Source: Dictyophora rubrovolvata
Lineage: Eukaryota > Basidiomycota > Agaricomycetes > Phallales > Phallaceae
Direction of reading: 5' to 3'
DNA length: 64,000 nt
Assembly: GCA_029959195.1 (NCBI GenBank)
Contig: CP114123.1
Coordinates: 496,001 to 560,000 of the forward strand
Made by a program: the position numbers and the translations under genes
Shown: piece after piece, positions 10,595 to 22,493 of the stretch
Layout of the letters: the number at the start of each line of letters is the position of its first letter
Position numbering within the stretch: position 1 is the first letter of the stretch
The notes under the pieces: model-generated
What the model was told of the DNA's origin: nothing
Database searches by the model: none
Seen by the model: the letters and a program-made list of their open reading frames with translations, nothing else

Positions 10595-12911
10595 ATGTTA
10601 GACTCAAATGAAACGGATCGTTTGCTCGCGACAGAAGAAGTAACTCAGGCATATTACGTCCACCAACCCCAAAGTGGGACTGCGTCAGATGGTGTATCGT
10701 TGACGAGGAATGATGGTAAGGCTTATCAAGAAAGTGGTCTACAATGTTTCATTAACTCTGTCGTCAGTATCGCATGGAGAAGCCTTTGATGACGTCCCAC
10801 AGGCAAAACGACAACTAGGTCGGTATCGGCACTTGCTGTCCATCCCACCTCAGCTCAATTCTGTTCTGCAGGTTTGTTCAGCGCTGTGTTTCTAATATTC
10901 AACCGTATAATCGGAACTGGGTACACTTATCCTTAGTCCTCTATCGCATTTTTCCTCCTTAATCTTTCTGGTTATGGTTTACAGCATCTACGCCACGCCA
11001 AGCAACATCTTGCGATCTTCTGGAAGTGTCGGCGTTGCTTTTGTTATGTGGATCGTTGGCGCCTTAGTTGCTTTCTGTGGCACGGCTGTATACGTTGAAT
11101 TGGGAACTGTGAGTCTAACTGCTTTTCTTAGCTGAAACAACCCTAGTTCAGAATCAGCTAATTCAATATCATCCATAGGGTTTGCCACGGAGCGGAGGGG
11201 AAAAGAATTATCTAGAGTATACGTTCCGGCGTCCTAGGTATCTTGTGACCTGTATCATCCCAGCTTATCTATTCATTATGGTATGATTTTTTGGACCAAC
11301 CCGGGGAAAATTCATAATACTGATTTATTTTAGGGATGCGGCGCAGCAAATAGTGTTGTCTTCAGCGAATGTACTTCTCCACTTCCTTCGGATGTTGACC
11401 TGACCAGTTAGTTTATGTAAATGCCACAGACGTTTTACACGCCCTACTCATTGAACCAACCCGATTCAATACCCGACTCGTAGCATTCCTATGTCTCTCA
11501 TTCTGCTGTTTCCTACACGGAACTTGGATGAAAGCAGGATTAAGACTCCAAAATACCCTCGGACTACTGAAAGTGATCGTGCTTGTGTTAATCATTATAT
11601 CCGGTGTTTTTTGTTTGCTTCACGTCCCAGGTTTCACTGTTGACAAAGCCTACGAAACCCCTCACAACTTTGAGTGGGATAACTTTTGGGAAGGAACTGG
11701 TACCGGAGCCAATGCGTTCGTTTCAGGTCTTTATAATGTCATATGGTATGCGCTTTCATTGTTGAAAAGTTGCTCCACGAGGATCCCAACTCAGAAAGTA
11801 ATAATCAGGTCATTCATTGGATACTCTAACGCCAATTATGCCCTTTCAGAAGTTAAAGATCCCGTACGAACACTGAAACGTGCTGCATTTCCGGCGATCC
11901 TTTGCCTTGCGACAATGTTCATCCTAATCAATGTTGCCTATTTCGCCGCAGTATCAAAAGCTGATATTTTGGGAAGTCAGCGGATTGTCGCGTACGTAGT
12001 TTTGCTAATCCTTCTTGTTCAAGCTGAACATTGACACCTTTCTTTCAAGCGCTCTCTTCTTTCGGAATCTTTTTGGACCTACAACTGAAAGGGTAATCAC
12101 TCATCCTTCAAACATTCTACTCATTTCTGAGAGAAACCTAGGCGCTAAGCGCTTTTATTGCTCTTTCAACATTAGGAAACCTCCTAGCTAACTCATTTGC
12201 TCAAGGAAGAGGTAAGGCGTCCTGTCATTTTCCGGAGCATACTCAGACGCCAATTTAGTCGTACAAGAACTGGGCCGAGAAGGTGTTTTACCCTACGCAT
12301 CATTCTTTGCCAGCAACAAGCCGTTCAACACACCTCTGGCCGGTTTACTCGCAATGTACAGCGTCGGATGTTTCCTTCTTTTTACAGTTCCCGCTGGGGA
12401 TGCGTATACTTTTATTATCACACGTATGTCATCTTCGGTTTTCTAAACTATAAATAGTCATTAAATCACCTGAAAGTGGCGGCATATTGTCTTTCATTAA
12501 TCAATACTTTCGTATCAGTCGGACTACTACTACTGCATACGCCTGCGTACAAAGTTTGGAAGTGGGATCCGCCTTTTACTGCTCCTAAAATTGTCATCTG
12601 CGCTTTTTTCCTTTCAAATCTCTTTCTGGTCGTTGTTCCGTTTATCCCACCTTCTACTGGATCCCGAGTTTATGAGCGATTACCTTACTGGGTATGTATA
12701 TGTCCTTTCCTCGCGTTTACTAAGTTTGCTTAGCTCAGCGATTTCATAGTCGCATACTGTGGCAGCATTTTCAGTATCTCTATTAGGTATCGGATATTGG
12801 TATATTTGGAGCGTTTGGAGACCTCGGAAGCATGGGTATCGATTGGAACGTAAATGGGTTGTTCAGGATGACGGCGTTTATAGATACGCTTTTCACCAAG
12901 TTCCCTTATGA
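10595..12911 (+). CDS. LAT-type amino acid transporter (APC superfamily)
   Basis: A multi-exon gene. The N-terminal tail (MLDSNETDRLL...) leads to EAFDDVPQAKRQLGLFSAVF and then FNRIIGTGIYATPSNI, the TM1 helix break (GTGIFATP type) of APC superfamily L-amino-acid and methionine permeases. Further helices follow: SGSVGVAFVMWIVGAL, LPRSGGEKNYLEY, WMKAGLRLQNTLGLLKVIVL, SNANYALSEVKDPVRTLKRA, AFIALSTLGNLLANSFAQGR and the C-terminal FSVSLLGIGYWYIWSVWRP, roughly 12 in all. The gene ends in YAFHQVPL and a stop. The family takes up neutral amino acids or methionine at the plasma membrane; the substrate is not fixed by sequence. Introns are short and their junctions restore the family motifs. An inverted decayed copy of the 5' end lies at 61735-62190. 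The ATG at 10595 is the first in-frame start but is not proved. Confidence 0.85.
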
Positions 12912-14384
12912 GTTGGATTCATTTGTTTTTTAAGACTTCGGAATTTACTGATTTAGATACTACGCTGCATAATTCACATGCCATGCTGAGAATGGAACGT
13001 CTTTATACTCTCAAACCGCGACTGCGTAACGAAATAGACCAAAAAACAACCTTGTTTACTCTTTTCCAATTCTTTCTAATTCAGAATCAATCATAATAAG
13101 TGGGTATCAAATAAAAAGAATGTTTCGCTACTCAAGCACTCACCTGTCATGAAACTGAACCAATCATCGCTGCTGGTCCACACGGACGAATGGTGTCTTT
13201 GATAATCGAATATGTCCTGCTTGCACCGAAACCAGTTGATAAGAAAAAAGCGTTAAAACAGCGAACCAATCAAGATCTAATTCATTACTTTGAAAACCGA
13301 CCTAAGGCTTGCAGCTTTATGGCAAGAGATTAGTGTCGGGACTCAGTGGGCCCTCAACGTACTCAACGGCCCGAGGCACTGGTGAGGATCTGGGTGGGTT
13401 GGTGGGAGCAAAACTCGAAAGACAGAAAATGGATTAATGATGAAAGGACATCTCGTTCGTTCGGGCGCGATGGTGGTCAGAGGCACGAGGAAAGGCGCCG
13501 GCGAGCTCGACAACTTAATGAGCCATTACTTTATCGTCATGAAGATGAATCAATATCTAACATATTTGAAGGGTTATCTGAACTGCTCAAGCATCCCAAA
13601 GTCGTTCCCGCGGTGAACTAGGTTGCTTTAATACTTTTTTCTCATGAATGCTGCTTTTATTTATTAGGATGCGAAAGGGCTGAAAGAGTTTTGTGACCAT
13701 CACGGAATTCTTTTGACAGCTCTGAATTTATAGCCTTACAGGTACTATGTAACTCCCGAATCATGAACTTATCACGCACAATCTTTTTTGACTGATTTAA
13801 TCGTGTGAAGGATACAGCCAAGTCACAAACGATCCTGTAGTCGTCGAAGTAGCCGTCGTCCCCACACAAGTTGTTCTCGTCTGGTATCTGGCAAGATTTA
13901 GAGGAACGTCTGCTGTCCCCAAACCAACAACTTGAAGCGCCAAACATCAAATCGAAAATCTCACCGCAAGTGAAACTCTTAAGTCAAAAAATAAAAACCG
14001 ATTCAAAATATTAGCTTCACCCCCGAACAAGAAGGTACTGATAAACTCAGTCCTTGCACAAGAACATTCACTAATAACTAATATTGCGATTATGTGAACC
14101 GGGCGATAAAGTGTTTGGTTGGACGTATGAGGCAGATGCCAGGTCGGTACTAGTATGCGAGAAAACAAAATAGGAGAGCGAATGCAGTCGATTGCTGCAC
14201 ATATGAGTCCTAGACTTTTCCGCGGAGCCTACGGAGATTCCCTTTCAATTTCTTCGATGGAAATAACTGTAGAAACAAATTCAATAGTACCAATAAAAAC
14301 AAGAGATAATATGTAGCTCCGAAAATGTAAAAATCATAAAAATTAATGTCTCCTGTGTTTCAGTCCGCCCTATTTCCCAACCCT
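12912..14384. other. Gap with a possible unknown gene
   Basis: The stretch between the transporter and the HsbA-like gene holds the candidate at 13142-13733 listed separately. A further open plus-strand stretch near 13840-13970 includes PTQVVLVWYLARFRG. Nothing else is recognised. Confidence 0.3.
13142..13733 (+). CDS. Hypothetical gene, partial model
   Basis: Three plus-strand open segments with coding-like composition lie in order. About 13142-13333 contains ETEPIIAAGPHGRMVSLIIE and LIHYFENRPK. About 13346-13615 contains ALVRIWVGWWEQ, a very basic EERRRRARQ stretch and LSELLKHPKVVPA. A 54-bp intron (gtgaac..attag, acceptor before 13669) then leads to DAKGLKEFCDHHGILLTALN and a TAG at 13731-13733. 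The join between the first two parts is not resolved and no start was found. No domain is recognised. It may be a real small gene or a degraded one. Confidence 0.3.
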
Positions 14385-15352
14385 TTACGCGGACGAAAAA
14401 ACGGCAAAACTCCTTTTAATGCTATCCCGCAAAGACTGAGAGATAGGTGCCTGCAGAGCTACATCACTCTTTTTCAAGAAAACATGAATATAAATATCTA
14501 GTCAAAAATAATCAGAACATACCGAGTTGAAATTAGCTTGGATGGCATCCTCAAGTGACTGCCAAGAATCGTCATTCAGGATTCATATTATCAAATACAT
14601 TATCGTACCTGAATGGAACTTGAAAATCTCCCGAGGTCCCTCCGGATGGCTGAATTTATTTTAGAAACATCCTTACCAAATGTAGGAGCTACTTCATCCA
14701 AAAGGACTTTTTGTGCATCAAAATTGGCGAGGGTATTGTTGAGACTGATGAGGACCGGTATGATTTGAGTGGTCGTAATTTCTGCACTATCATTTTCGTT
14801 GAAGGGACCTTGGTCCTGCGTTGACATGAATTTCAGTTTCTTTTTAAATTGAAGGTTTCTTACATGCATGTCCTTAACCGTCTGTCGATGAAATTGTTTC
14901 AATTACATAGGTTTTTTTTGCGGCTGAGAATTAAAGGGGTTGGTTTCTTACCTTCATTGCTTCATCTAGGAAGTCTGAAAAATAGTCATTGAGATTCTTA
15001 AACACAATGGAATTTTGAGAATGCACATAACAACCCGAGCTGGTAACAACTTACGACCACGTCCGCCAAATCAGAAGGACCAACGGTTGAAAAATTGCCA
15101 AGAGCATAGTTGAAGCTGATCTAATTATCCAGACAGAATGTAGTTAAAGGTAGGAGACATTAGTTTATGATACATAGGAAGCAGAGTCACGGTGAAGGCG
15201 CAAGTGAGACTTACGATCGTGTCGTTCAATTGATTAAGATCAGCAACTACGCTGTTTGCTTTGGGGTGAAGTATAACACCATGGGGAATTGCCAATACAG
15301 CGGTGGCAAAAGTTGTTGCGAGGAAGACAAAAGGAACTCTGAAAGAGTACAT
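14385..15352 (-). CDS. HsbA-like secreted cell-surface protein
   Basis: A minus-strand gene of about six exons. Exon 1 starts at ATG 15352 with MYSFRVPFVFLATTFATAVL, a clear signal peptide, then NSVVADLNQLNDTI. Later exons read SFNYALGNFSTVGPSDLADV, a long helical exon (about 14610-14830) with TTTQIIPVLISLNNTLANFD and VSKINSAIRRDLGRFSSSIQ, then SWQSLEDAIQANFNS, and a last exon ending SLRDSIKRSFAVFSSA before the stop at 14385-14387. The all-helical repeating pattern with Ala/Ser/Asp-rich amphipathic helices fits hydrophobic surface binding protein A / cell wall mannoprotein (PF12296). Such proteins are secreted and coat hydrophobic surfaces or the wall. The exact exon set near 14830-15110 is uncertain. 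A TATA-like element lies about 60 bp upstream. Confidence 0.7.
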
Positions 15353-15410
15353 TATTATGTTTGAAGTCGTAAGGTTTGGAGCGGCGAGCCTTAGCCTGAA
15401 ATTTTTCGAG

Positions 15411-15420
15411 TATTTATGTA
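15411..15420 (-). promoter_or_regulatory. TATA-like box of the HsbA-like gene
   Basis: The minus strand reads TACATAAATA 59-68 bp upstream of the ATG at 15352, a position suited to a core promoter element. Confidence 0.45.
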
Positions 15421-15937
15421 TACGCAAAGACCCTGAAGGTTCGGCGTGAAGACGGTCTCCGGTGAATATATTCCAACGGGCAGGGGTCTGAGCTCTGTAT
15501 CCGTGCAGATGTTAACTCCCTACAAAATAACGATCACATTTCTTTGTTCACGACATATGCGTGATGCAAGTATAATGAGGAAACAGAAGACTAGTCACCG
15601 ATTTGCATAGTAGCAAGTCACGGACCTGCGACAGATGATTTAGCATTTGTCATTTATCGGGTAGACAGCTATACATCTGAGACTGACCGTTGAACGACAC
15701 TGCATTCCCTTGTTTCCATGTAACGTTTGTTTTGATCTGTTTGTAGTTATGTATTACTGTCTTACTAATTCCCTTTTCTCCCGTACTCCTCTATCTTTAC
15801 ATTCTCTACGTTGATATCGGTTTGTGCTCCACTTTTTAGAGTTCGCTAGGCTTTAAAGCAATACAGTATCAGCGGAGGCTGAGGACACCGTAACCATAAC
15901 GTGATATCCTTGTCTCGATTCCGAGTCTCCATGCACC
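15421..15937. other. Intergenic region between HsbA-like and F-box genes
   Basis: Divergent intergenic DNA of about 0.5 kb. No gene or repeat seen; it should contain the distal promoter of the HsbA-like gene and the promoter of the F-box gene. Confidence 0.5.
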
Positions 15938-17675
15938 ATGGCTCGGAAGGATGATAACGAACCGATACCGTACCTTCGCGAGCTCAAAAATGAAATAGAG
16001 TAAACGCTTTTTTTAGAATCCTCGCACAGGACTAACAATTACTAGCACGAACTCAGAAAAATGGTCTCTGGAAACCATACACCAAACACAACAAAGGCTT
16101 TCTTCCATCACGTCTAGATTGAACAACGTCCGCAACTCCAGACTTGGAATAAATAAAATTAGTCCGGATATTCTCTACATCGTTTTCACGCTAGCAGTTT
16201 ACTGTCCGTCTTCTATACTAACTGCCCTGGATATCTCGCACGTATGCCATCATTGGAGGGAATCCGCATTGCGATGGCCAATTTTATGGGCATTTGTAGA
16301 TCTGGACAATTCTCCTTCGATTACAGATCTATTAGTGAAAAGGTCGGAAAGTGCTCCTCTCACCCTATTATGGAGGACGCCCCCAGGTCGGCGTGTCAGT
16401 TTCGAAGAGGCCCCTTCAAAATCGTATTTCGTAAACCACGCAGAATCCATTTTGTCCCGTCTACGTTCTTTGAACGTATTCGCTACATATTCCAACTTCA
16501 TTTCAATTTATCATGTCATCCGGGACTCTAAATTGCCATTACTTCAACTACGGGACTTGACTATCGTCCTTTTCAGACTCCTCAGTGGCGATGAAGATAG
16601 GCTAACACCACCACCATTAACACCTCTGATAGACAACTCTCGTATTCGAGACATCGAACTTTGGGGACTGGATCTACCATGGCTCGAGCTTCCGCACAAC
16701 AAATTAACACACCTTACACTGAAAGATCCATTAAACCCGCCTGCTCTCTCCCACCTTCTAAATTTCCTGTCAAACTGTCCCCTTTTGGAGGCCCTTGACC
16801 TTGCTATCCAAGACTGTGATTATTATAGAATCAAAACCGTCTTTGCCCCAATGACATTAACAAGCCTGCGGACAATTGACCTTCCTTATCTCACCAGGCT
16901 TCAATTAGAGGCACAGGGCCGCTCTAGTTACGATTACATTCAGCAGTTTGCGTCGCGCACTCGAACTTTGGGAAAATTATCTTTTTTTAAGCTGATTTAC
17001 AACCTAAAATATCTCGGACCCTCCGATGATGGACCCGCCACTGGTTCTCATCCTGATCAACACAACACACCTTTCCAAACTCTCGGTGCAATTCCATCGG
17101 GGGCATTCTCCCATTTCTCACAATATCAATATCTAACTATTGGTTTCGGAGATGAGGTGGGTCTTTTAGGGATTCGCGGGCATACCTCTATCAGCGATCA
17201 TCATGGATCGTCCGATTTGCCCGGACATCCATTTATCATCACATGCACAGGTCTCGAGCTTCCAATCATATATGCTCCCATCCTCGAATTGATCTACGCC
17301 ATGCCCCAATTACGACATCTAACCATAAGGTTTCACGCATGGAGGATACTCACTTTACCGAATTTCGATGCGCGAAAAGCGTTTCCTAGTCTCCGTACTC
17401 TCGTATTGACCGACTGTGGCACCGAAGCGTTAAATTCACTACCAGCCGATTTACGAGTTAAAAGGTTTATCCTGGCATCCTGTACTATTTCGTTTGCCGT
17501 TCTTCTTGATGTGGTTGCGTCAATGGGAGTTGAGATTTTGGAATTGACGCGGTGCTACGACACGAATTTCGATACAGATACGGATGAAATAATTTCTACT
17601 TTGCAAGGATGGGGAGTTGACGTTGTTTGGGAACCACCTGATGAGTCGGATGAGTCGGATGGGTCAGAGTGGTGA
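15938..17675 (+). CDS. F-box/LRR-type protein
   Basis: Two exons: 15938-15999 and 16046-17675, separated by a 46-bp intron with a CTAAC branch site near 16032. The short first exon (MARKDDNEPIPYLRELKNEI) supplies the start and joins in phase. The long exon then gives an amphipathic LETIHQTQQRLSSITSRL helix followed by the F-box: INKISPDILYIVFTLAV, HVCHHWRESALRWPILWA. The rest shows leucine-rich spacing (for example LTHLTLKDPLNPPALSHLL, LRHLTIRFHAWRILTL), and the protein ends in an acidic DESDESDGSEW tail. The total is about 560 residues, normal for Agaricomycete F-box proteins, a large family. The predicted role is substrate recognition in an SCF ubiquitin ligase via Skp1; the target is unknown. 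Convergent with the TFIIF gene. Confidence 0.85.
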
Positions 17676-18300
17676 GTCAGCCTGACTGCGCGAGTAGGTT
17701 TTCGTATGAGTACGCTGTTTTATTTTATTCCCATATATTGTATTTTGTTTTTTCGTCTTACGATGTCGTTTATAATGTTCTCACAATTAAAAGTTTGGTC
17801 TTATTATTTGAAACTTCACCGAAAACATTTTTTCCTCGGATCGGTCCTGCGTGCATATTATGCCTATGTTTTGACTTAGAGCGAGTCAGATATCTTCATT
17901 TTCATTACTCTCGACTTGGACGACGTATCACTACGCGGTAATGCTTAAACGATAATGTCCATTACTCAAAAAACAGTTTGTCTCTCAATGGCTCTCACTA
18001 ATTGATCGCATATTCTAACATCTTTACCATTGAAGTTCAAGAATGCATTAAACCCTAATATTATTATATGTTTGTATTTATCATTCAACAAAACGTATTT
18101 TCTTTTGTTTGTGGAGCTTTGGTTTTTTGAAGTATTTGAACCTTGTCCATCAGCTGATGTATCACTTGTTGGTGAATCAGACGTGTCTTCCGATATTATT
18201 TAGGTTAGGTGACCGAGACTGATGTTTTTCCACTGGGGGAGAATGCTGTTAGGCACCGCTCTTTTTGAGGGAGTGTGGGACTCCTCACCATAGCCCATTT
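17676..18300. other. Convergent intergenic region
   Basis: Lies between the convergent F-box (+) and TFIIF beta (-) genes, so it holds both 3' ends. It is A+T-rich and no gene is supported. Confidence 0.5.
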
Positions 18301-19689
18301 TTAACAAATCTCCTCCATATCATCATCATCTTCATCGTCATCGAGACCGCGTCTCGCAGCATTGCTGCTCTGACTCCCGCCCTGTTCAGGTACCAAAGAG
18401 TCAAAAGCGTTCTTGTAACCGGACATCAAACTCCACTTTCCCTTGTCCTGATAAGTTGAATGCATCAAAATTGAGGAAATGAAACTGAGAAATAATAAAA
18501 TTCATACGAACCGAGCCTTTAACAATTTTTTCAGCAATTTTAGGCAATACCTCTCTGAGATACGCCTCAGGTTGTTCGGTCCGCAGTCTCAGGTCTTTAA
18601 TACCCCAATGGGGTTTTTCTTTAAACACGACAAATAACACGTCCAGCAATGCCTCCAGCGGCATACGTGTGAACCTGTCTTTTGGGTCCCCTGGCCTTTT
18701 CGCAAGCTTGGATTTTTTCTAAAATGCAAATACATTGAGCGTCAATGGAGGGAGGGAGAAAGAAAAGAAAAAGTAAGTAAAAAGACTGACGATTGCGGCA
18801 TTAATCACGTCTTTCTTCGACACATCGCGTATCATAAGTTTGATACCCTCCCGATAATCGATCTCCTCTACGTGTCGTTGTGGTAGAGCCGCTTCGTAGC
18901 GTTCGTGCATTCGTTTGCTGTAGGCAGCATCATATGTCGGTTGGGCAGTAGCCCTGCTTACGATTTTTCCCGACAAAACCTTGCATTCTGAAAGAGATGG
19001 GAATCAGGTATTCAGAATCGCCCGTAGAACGAATCAAACCCGAACTCACTTGCCCGAGGCGCTGTATCGCCATTTGTCTCTTTCTTTTCATCATCCTCGT
19101 CGTCATTATCCGCCTGTGTTGCAAAAACATATCGATTCTTCATTGCAACCTCATACACAGTTATGTCAAACTCCTCCATTACTTCCGGGTCCTCTTCGGA
19201 AGGCGTTAATATTGTCATGTAAGGGTGACCAGTTTTAGGATTCTTCATATCCCAAACTCGCACAGTCCCCAGTTGACGACCGTCCTCGTCTACCGCCGAC
19301 CAACGTTCTAGTAAATATCCCGGGAGCTAGTATGAAATAAACAGACATTAGATGGACTCGACTCTTGAGCTTAGAGTAAAACTGACTTTGATCAGCCACA
19401 TGCACGATTCCGACCCGGGGGCTCCTGTGGTAATGATGAGGGTTTCATCCTCATCGTTGGGTTCGTCGTCGAGGCCTCGTGTGTTGTCGTTTTGGGCCGC
19501 TGCAGGTCAACAAAAACATGTTTATGTAATCAGCTTGGATTTCGCCATAAAAAGACGCGACAAACACGAACCGGAACCGGAACCAGTAGCGCTCTCTTCG
19601 TTTTGACCTCGACGAGCCTTTTTCGCCGGCCCGCGGATTAGAGATTCCAAGTCGTCGTTGCGTCTTGCGTTAGTCAAGATAGATTTCAT
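18301..19689 (-). CDS. TFG2: TFIIF beta subunit (RAP30/Tfg2)
   Basis: A minus-strand multi-exon gene from ATG 19689 (MKSILTNARRNDDLESLI) to a stop at 18301-18303 after the acidic end DDDMEEIC. The N-terminal dimerisation domain shows the family pattern SCMWLIK joined to LPGYLLERW, then LGTVRVWD, with PYMTILTP and ITVYEVAMKNRYVFAT. The centre has VSRATAQPTYDAAYSKRMHE. The C-terminal winged-helix domain reads LEALLDVLFVVFKEKPHWGI, LRLRTEQPEAYLREVLPKIA, then KNAFDSLVPEQ. RAP30/Tfg2 pairs with the alpha subunit, binds RNA polymerase II and stabilises the preinitiation complex. Short introns interrupt the gene at conserved-looking positions. Looks intact, essential and presumably constitutive. Convergent with the F-box gene; a TATA box lies upstream. 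Confidence 0.88.
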
Positions 19690-19772
19690 GATGCTTTTTA
19701 AGCGGTTTAAGTTTTGAACTGCTTAGGAGGATGAAGTTGGGTAGACTACAGAATACGACTACTGTGCTGGCC

Positions 19773-19781
19773 TTTTATATT
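19773..19781 (-). promoter_or_regulatory. TATA box of the TFIIF beta gene
   Basis: The minus strand reads CAATATAAAAGG around here, about 85-95 bp before the ATG at 19689. Good TATA match at a suitable distance. Confidence 0.5.
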
Positions 19782-20924
19782 GCATGTCAAGTGGAGATGG
19801 ACGGCCGTGTTGGACAGTGAGCAAGGATGGGAAATGCGAAGGACGATGGATGGACATAGATTGTGTCGCCTGCGAGGACGCGATTATGGACCCGTGGATA
19901 CTGGGGGCAAAGAACTCGAGTAGAGCAGATTATGTCCAATATCATTAATTGGTGCAGTACTAGTAATGCAAATTCAAACTACATATACGCTCTGTTGGCT
20001 ACTTCAGTCCAATCGATGGCGATGGATTCGAGGCTTAAGAAGAACAAAGGACCGTACTAGTGATTTACAGCAATTGATGGAAACACGTTGCATAGTCAAA
20101 TTTAAATTTCTCTGGATCATTATGCATTATGCTTAATAAACCTCTTCCTTCATAAACAATCAAATTTACGAAGTTAACCTAATAACAATCCACTGAAAGG
20201 GGGTCTAAGTCTACATAGCTATACAATAAAACCGAGAGAATGTTCTCCGTCCGTGGCGTAATGGCCGGAGCCCTACCCTAAAGTACGAGCTATATTCTCC
20301 GCAACATGTTCCCTAATCGTAGTAATCAAGGCTGTAGGACTACAGCAGCACGCGAGCATAATCGTGCTCGTGCACATCGCAGCCTCTTCGGCGATAATCT
20401 CATTATCTTTGCACAACCGTCATGAGTAACGTAGTAGGGGAAAAAAGTATTATTAGCTTCGCGAAGGTCACTGATGAAACCAGAGCAAGGTGTAGGCATG
20501 GGACGATCTGTTTTTGACGTGGGTATGGATATTGAACGTCGAACGATGGCGGATGAGATGGATCATGTTTCTCAATCGTTGCTTCGTCGTCGGTGGTGGT
20601 ACGCCGGTGAAGGGGCTTTAGGACCAACCGCACCGCTGACGCCGGTGTATTACCGTTATTCCCGGAAAGAAACATCGACTCATATGGGTCTCCGTACGAT
20701 GGATTTTACCTGCGGTCTGGCATTTGACGCAAGAGTTCGCGTTCGCCAGGTTTCATCATGCCATCCTCAAAGTTACAGTGTCCTTCCCCAATCCACGTGA
20801 TATGTATAACAGCCACGCTAAAATCGAGCTCACTTACAACAAAACATAAATGATGCTTACCATTTCATTTCCAAAAAGAAAAAAGGCAAAAAAGGTAAGA
20901 ATTTTAAGATACAATTAATTATAG
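19782..20924. other. Intergenic region
   Basis: About 1.1 kb without a supported gene. An open plus-strand stretch at 20474-20800 has no recognisable motif and was not accepted as a gene. The right end is homologous to the 3' flank of HNH_2 copy 2 (37550-37700, opposite strand), so the duplicated block extends beyond the coding region. Confidence 0.4.
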
Positions 20925-21010
20925 TCGTTTGCGAAATAATTTTCCTCGGCCACTTGGACCTCTACTGAACGGCAAGTGAAGCTAGCCGAGGAAAACTATT
21001 TTGCAAGCGA
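20925..21010. mobile_element. 86-bp fold-back MITE
   Basis: The two ends are inverted copies of about 26-28 bp: TCGTTTGCGAAATAATTTTC on the left, and on the right the complement of TCGCTTGCAAAATAGTTTTC, both continuing into CTCGGC. About 30 bp separate the arms. The homologous 3' flank of HNH_2 copy 2 (near 37575-37590) lacks this segment, which makes it look like an insertion. Target duplication could not be read cleanly. Confidence 0.6.
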
Positions 21011-21054
21011 GAATGACATGAACTTTCAAGGCAATAACGTCAATAAAGGCACTT

Positions 21055-22493
21055 TTAAAACACCCTTTCAAGGGAGTACAAACTCAAGCTTGATAATAAC
21101 ACATCCAACTCATCTGTAGTTCGAATCTTCTCAGACGGCACTTGCACACCTGCCTCTTCCACATCTCTGAAAATGGAATCGATGACTTCCGCCGCCCCAC
21201 TCAGGTGAAGAACCCAACAAAGTGCCCGATAAAGCGCAATCAACTCTGGGTCCGGCATAGGACGAGACTGTGTAAGAAACTTGGTATCATCTTCGGGCAT
21301 GTGCTCTTTTATGGTGGATTCCATCCCATGATCCTTGAAAATAATCCGATGGTTAATGGGCAACCTGCTTGGCTTAAAAATGTGGGAAGGAAAGTCGAGG
21401 GGGCATATTACTTCAATATCATATGTATCTGCAATTACTGTACCACCGGCCTCAAACTGCACAAATATGTTAGGAATTGGGTACTGGGACGCAAGGTGTA
21501 TACTGCGGATGACTTACGACAGGTTTAAGGGTCCAGGCAAAATCGTCCCATGTATTGTGATAGTCAAATTGCAGAAGCATCCCATTAACAGCGGTATCCA
21601 ACTTCTCTATGACACGCTGTGTGCGCTCCGCATCCCATCCAATGTAATGCTTTAAAATGTCCCACGTCGCTAGAGACCCTTTGTCCTATAGCAGGGAAGA
21701 TCATGGGTAAAGAAGAACCGGCTGTAGGGTTAAAACAGAGGGCTGCACTCTCTTAGGGTCAAAAACACCTATGGCACGTTTGATGATATGAGCAACTTGC
21801 AGGGAAGCGGTGCCCTTGTTGGGCGGAGCAGCACCCCTAAGGTAAACCTCAGTGAGCAGGCAACAATAACCCTCTCGCAATCGAACCTATCCAATTATTA
21901 GCCCGTAACATTTGGAGAAAAGAAAGCAAATACAAGTGGAACTATATTTGAATCACGATTTTCAGGATGAGGGTCAAGGTTGTGTGCTGTCTCTTGATGG
22001 TAGACGGCATCGCTCGGTGGAAAACCAAGGGGAGTGCGATTACCCTTGACTTCAACAAGACAGAGGAATTATTCATCAGGATCTACCGAAAGATAATATC
22101 GAACGTACATGGAAGTAAGAGATACCGTAACCATGTGTTTGACAAATCAACCAGTGTGTCGGTATCATCACAGGAAGAAATCGCCGCTGCGACATATCTT
22201 CGTCCATGTTCACTCGGCGCACATTCTAGCATTGCCTTGACTAATTTGTGGGGGTCAACGCGCCCAGACTTTTTAGATTTAGGCCTAGGCAGATCGGAAG
22301 GATGAGAAAGCATTCGATTCTGGTCCTGTTCGAAAGACTCCAACCTTCTTAGAGCTCGTTGCAGCAAGATATCGGTAGAAGTGTTGCCATTTGCTTCATG
22401 TTCTGCTGATTCCAAGGTAGAAAGTGAGGAAAGTGCGCTACTAGACGACAGTAGACCGGCAAGAGAATCGGACCTATCGCGGGTGGCGGCCAT
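21055..22493 (-). CDS. HNH_2-domain protein, copy 1
   Basis: A minus-strand multi-exon gene. Exon 1 starts MAATRDRSDSLAGLLSSSS and contains KLVKAMLECAPSEHGRRYV. Later exons give GNRTPLGFPPSDAVYHQE, the HNH core REGYCCLLTEVYLRG and LQVAHIIKRAIGVFD, then VNGMLLQFDYHNTWDDFAW, FEAGGTVIADTYDIEVI and LIALYRALCWVLHLSGAAEV. The C-x2-(L)T / AHII / NG-LL / H..D arrangement fits the HNH_2 endonuclease-like family (PF13391), which is hugely expanded in mushroom genomes. Nuclease activity is inferred from family only; the metal-binding set is not textbook-perfect. Three related copies occur in this window and share intron positions, so they spread as genomic DNA rather than via mRNA. The exon chain is readable; the C-terminus (YSLERVF) differs from copy 2. 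Confidence 0.7.

Noticed and set aside
20474-20800. 108-codon open frame on the plus strand
   Set aside because: No recognisable motif, and the opposite strand is equally open; no promoter or splice context supports it.
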